Assembly: GCA_964483805.1 (NCBI GenBank)
Contig: CAZADH010000125.1
Span: 1-16,731 of the forward strand
Source of the DNA: CAZADH01 sp964483805
GTDB lineage: Bacteria; Muiribacteriota; Ozemobacteria; Ozemobacterales; Ozemobacteraceae
DNA length: 16,731 nucleotides
Direction of reading: 5' to 3'
The position numbers were made by a program, and so were the translations under genes. Below are positions 14,831 through 16,731 of the stretch, piece after piece (position 1 is the first letter of the stretch; each line of letters opens with the position of its first letter). The notes below the pieces were generated by a model. It had not been told where the DNA came from. It saw only the letters and a list, made by a program, of their open reading frames with translations, and did no database searches.

Positions 14831-16731
14831 TCATCTCGAGTCAGACAAGACCATGATCGTGGCCGTGTGGTGGCGACGTCGAGCGGTGTTGGTGCGGCTG
14901 TCGGTAATCACTCTCATCTGGATTCTCGCCTCGGTCGCGCGGGGATGGGCCGCGCCAGAACCCATGGCGACGGCCGCCGGGGCTTTGGGGACCGCGGACA
15001 CGGTCGAAACGGCATCGGGGCCGTTACCAGCGGGCGACATCTTCGTGCTCGCCTATGAACCGCAGCGTCAGTCCTCGGTCGACGTGATGCGCAATCTCGC
15101 CCGTGGGTTTGCCGATGCCTCGGTGCCGCTGATTGCCGTGGAAGGGCGGGCACTGGCCGCACTCATCGGCCCGGAGTATCGGGCCGAGGCGGTGATCGTG
15201 GCCGCCGAAGAAGCCCACGCGTGGTTGTACGCACCCGATGTATTGCGGTGGGTCGCCTCGGGCGGCACACTGGTCGTGGCCTACCGCGGTTGGCATGCCG
15301 ATCTTTGGCCACCGCTGGGCGTTGTCGCCTCGGCGGTGCCGTCGGCGTCGGACCCCGGCAACGTCCCGCCTTATGTCGATGGTCTCGGTCTGACGGCGGC
15401 GCGACCGCTGTGGCTGGGTGTGCGCCCCGCCATCCCGACCGGCAATTTTGGCAGCAGTGGCCTCGGTATCCGCTTTTCCCCCGACTGGGAGGTCTTGCTC
15501 AGCTATCGGCAGCCGGCCGATCTGCCGTTGTTGGCGGAGCGCGGTTTCGGGGCCGGTCGCATCGTCTGGTGGAACGCCGACTGCCTGGGCAGCAAGTGGT
15601 TTCGCGGGTTGTTTCTTTACAGTGTATTGCGCAATCGGCCGGTCGCGGCCATGAGCATCTTCAACGCGTGCGTGGTCGAGGTCGATGACTCGCCGCCCCC
15701 TGCGTTCAACGCCAAGGTCGATCCGGCGGCCAGCGATTACGGCTTCACCGACTGGCAGTTCTACAAAGCCCGATGGTATCCCGACATGTTCGCCCTGTTT
15801 GCCGAGTTCGGCATTCGGGCCACCCACTATCCCTGTCTCAATTACCAGAGACAGGTGCAGCCGCCATTCGCACCGCACATCGACCGCCAGCCGTTCTTCG
15901 ACGGGATTATGGCCCTGTGTCGGGACCAGCGGGTCGAACTGGGTGTGCACGGGTACAACCATCAATCGCTCCAATTGGCCGTGCCAAGCGGGTCTGGTAC
16001 GGGCAGCGAGACCCTGCAGGCGCAGACGGCGCGCGCCGCCTCGGGAACCTGGCCAAGCGGGGCGGCGATGCGAGAAGCATTACAATGTATGGCTTTGTGG
16101 TGGGCTGCTCGCGACCTGCCGCCGCCGCTGACCTACGTGCCGGTCAACAACGTCGTCGATGCGACCGGCAAAGCGGCGGTGCGGGCGGCGTTCCCCAGTA
16201 TCCGGGCCATGTGTCGCCTCTACCTGGCCGGCGACGACTACGAAACCGATGCCGAAGGTGACCAGGTCGGGGCGGGTGACGAGTTCGGTCGCGATCCCGA
16301 TGTCCCCGAGTGGTTCAGTATTCCCCGCATCTCGAGCGGCTACTGGCTCGACGAGCCCAAGGTGTTCACCATGTTCGACGGGGTACTGGCGCACGGGATC
16401 GTCCACCACTTCGTCCACCCCGACGATCCGTTCGACAAGGCCCGGGGACGGGGCCAGTCATGGGAGGCGCACCTGAGCGCCCTGCGTCGTCTGTTCCTGC
16501 TGGCCAACAAGCTGTTGCCGCGCGCCGAAAAACTGACGCCGCGCGAGTTCCTGCCGCGCCTGCGTGACTACACGGCGGCCGCTCCGCATTGGTCGCGCGC
16601 CGCCTCCGGTGCGCTGACGCTGTCGGCGCTGGGGGGGCGCCGCTCGTGGTACGTATTCGGGACTCCCGGCGCCGGCATACCGCGTATTGCGGGTGCCACG
16701 CTGTCGGTCGAACTCGACCCGGGGCGCGCGT
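14826..16731 (+). CDS. DUF2194 / PelA deacetylase-like secreted protein, C-terminus beyond the window
   Basis: One frame is open from ATG 14826 to the right edge (at least 635 residues). ATG 14853 is an alternative start and gives a better leader (MIVAVWWRRR, hydrophobic core, cleavage near GWAA). Neither start has a clear ribosome-binding site. Residues of about 74-285 (14826 numbering) form an alpha/beta domain (IFVLAYEP, AVIVAAEEAH, GGTLVVAYRGW, GRIVWWNAD) like the flavodoxin or amidotransferase-like middle part of PelA. From about 280 comes a polysaccharide-deacetylase-like barrel. VEVDDSPPP carries Asp287/Asp288, HGYNH carries His375 and His379 (HxxxH metal motif), and HHFVHPDD carries His527/528/531. 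These are the features expected of DUF2194, the deacetylase region of PelA and Agd3. The predicted role is N-deacetylation of an amino-sugar exopolysaccharide in the periplasm or outside the cell. A beta-rich domain begins near 600 and is cut off. Confidence 0.85.
   Translation, partial: MVHLESDKTMIVAVWWRRRAVLVRLSVITLIWILASVARGWAAPEPMATAAGALGTADTVETASGPLPAGDIFVLAYEPQRQSSVDVMRNLARGFADASVPLIAVEGRALAALIGPEYRAEAVIVAAEEAHAWLYAPDVLRWVASGGTLVVAYRGWHADLWPPLGVVASAVPSASDPGNVPPYVDGLGLTAARPLWLGVRPAIPTGNFGSSGLGIRFSPDWEVLLSYRQPADLPLLAERGFGAGRIVWWNADCLGSKWFRGLFLYSVLRNRPVAAMSIFNACVVEVDDSPPPAFNAKVDPAASDYGFTDWQFYKARWYPDMFALFAEFGIRATHYPCLNYQRQVQPPFAPHIDRQPFFDGIMALCRDQRVELGVHGYNHQSLQLAVPSGSGTGSETLQAQTARAASGTWPSGAAMREALQCMALWWAARDLPPPLTYVPVNNVVDATGKAAVRAAFPSIRAMCRLYLAGDDYETDAEGDQVGAGDEFGRDPDVPEWFSIPRISSGYWLDEPKVFTMFDGVLAHGIVHHFVHPDDPFDKARGRGQSWEAHLSALRRLFLLANKLLPRAEKLTPREFLPRLRDYTAAAPHWSRAASGALTLSALGGRRSWYVFGTPGAGIPRIAGATLSVELDPGRA

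Noticed and set aside
14669..15058. Plus-strand frame overlapping the divergent start region
   Set aside because: It runs antisense through the hydrolase signal peptide and out of frame with the DUF2194 gene. Motifs and the continuous frame support 14826 to the edge instead.

Overview
The window is GC-rich (my estimate is low-to-mid 60s % GC) with strong third-position bias and comes from a diderm bacterium. The evidence is a lipoprotein with a lipobox, a very large exported alpha-2-macroglobulin (A2M), a BarA-type hybrid histidine kinase and a Pel-like exopolysaccharide modification pair. I cannot name the phylum from the sequence. GC-rich deep-branching groups such as Planctomycetota, Riflebacteria or the former Deltaproteobacteria would fit. 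I see no rRNA, tRNA, CRISPR array, transposase, integrase or phage gene.

Layout. (1) 1-76, minus strand: the first 25 codons of an unidentified gene that runs off the left edge. (2) 261-2660, plus: a predicted outer-membrane or periplasmic lipoprotein of unknown function. (3) 2661-2963: a convergent intergenic region full of inverted repeats, including two strong hairpins that look like terminators for the genes on either side. (4) 2964-8990, minus: a 2008-residue A2M with a CxEQ thioester motif. (5) 8991-9381: a divergent promoter region with a degenerate tandem repeat. (6) 9382-13392, plus: a 1336-residue hybrid kinase (Cache-like sensor, three PAS, HisKA, HATPase, degenerate receiver, intact receiver, Hpt). 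(7) 13528-13887, plus: a small STAS-domain anti-sigma factor antagonist behind its own sigma-70-like promoter. (8) 13899-14792, minus: a secreted TM1410/GH114-like glycoside hydrolase. (9) 14826 to the right edge, plus: a secreted DUF2194/PelA-deacetylase-like protein, open at the end of the window.

How the genes may work together. The last two genes are divergently transcribed and match the two enzymatic halves of PelA (hydrolase and deacetylase), which suggests a Pel-like or amino-sugar exopolysaccharide locus continuing to the right. The hybrid kinase and STAS protein are signalling genes next to it; any control of the polysaccharide genes is inference. The A2M is probably a periplasmic or surface protease trap and is not next to a PBP1C gene here.

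The most unusual signal is not a gene. A 9-bp palindrome, TACNNNGTA, nearly always flanked by A or T, occurs eight times, inside genes in different reading frames and in intergenic regions. AT-rich palindromes of related form lie directly 3' of three plus-strand genes.
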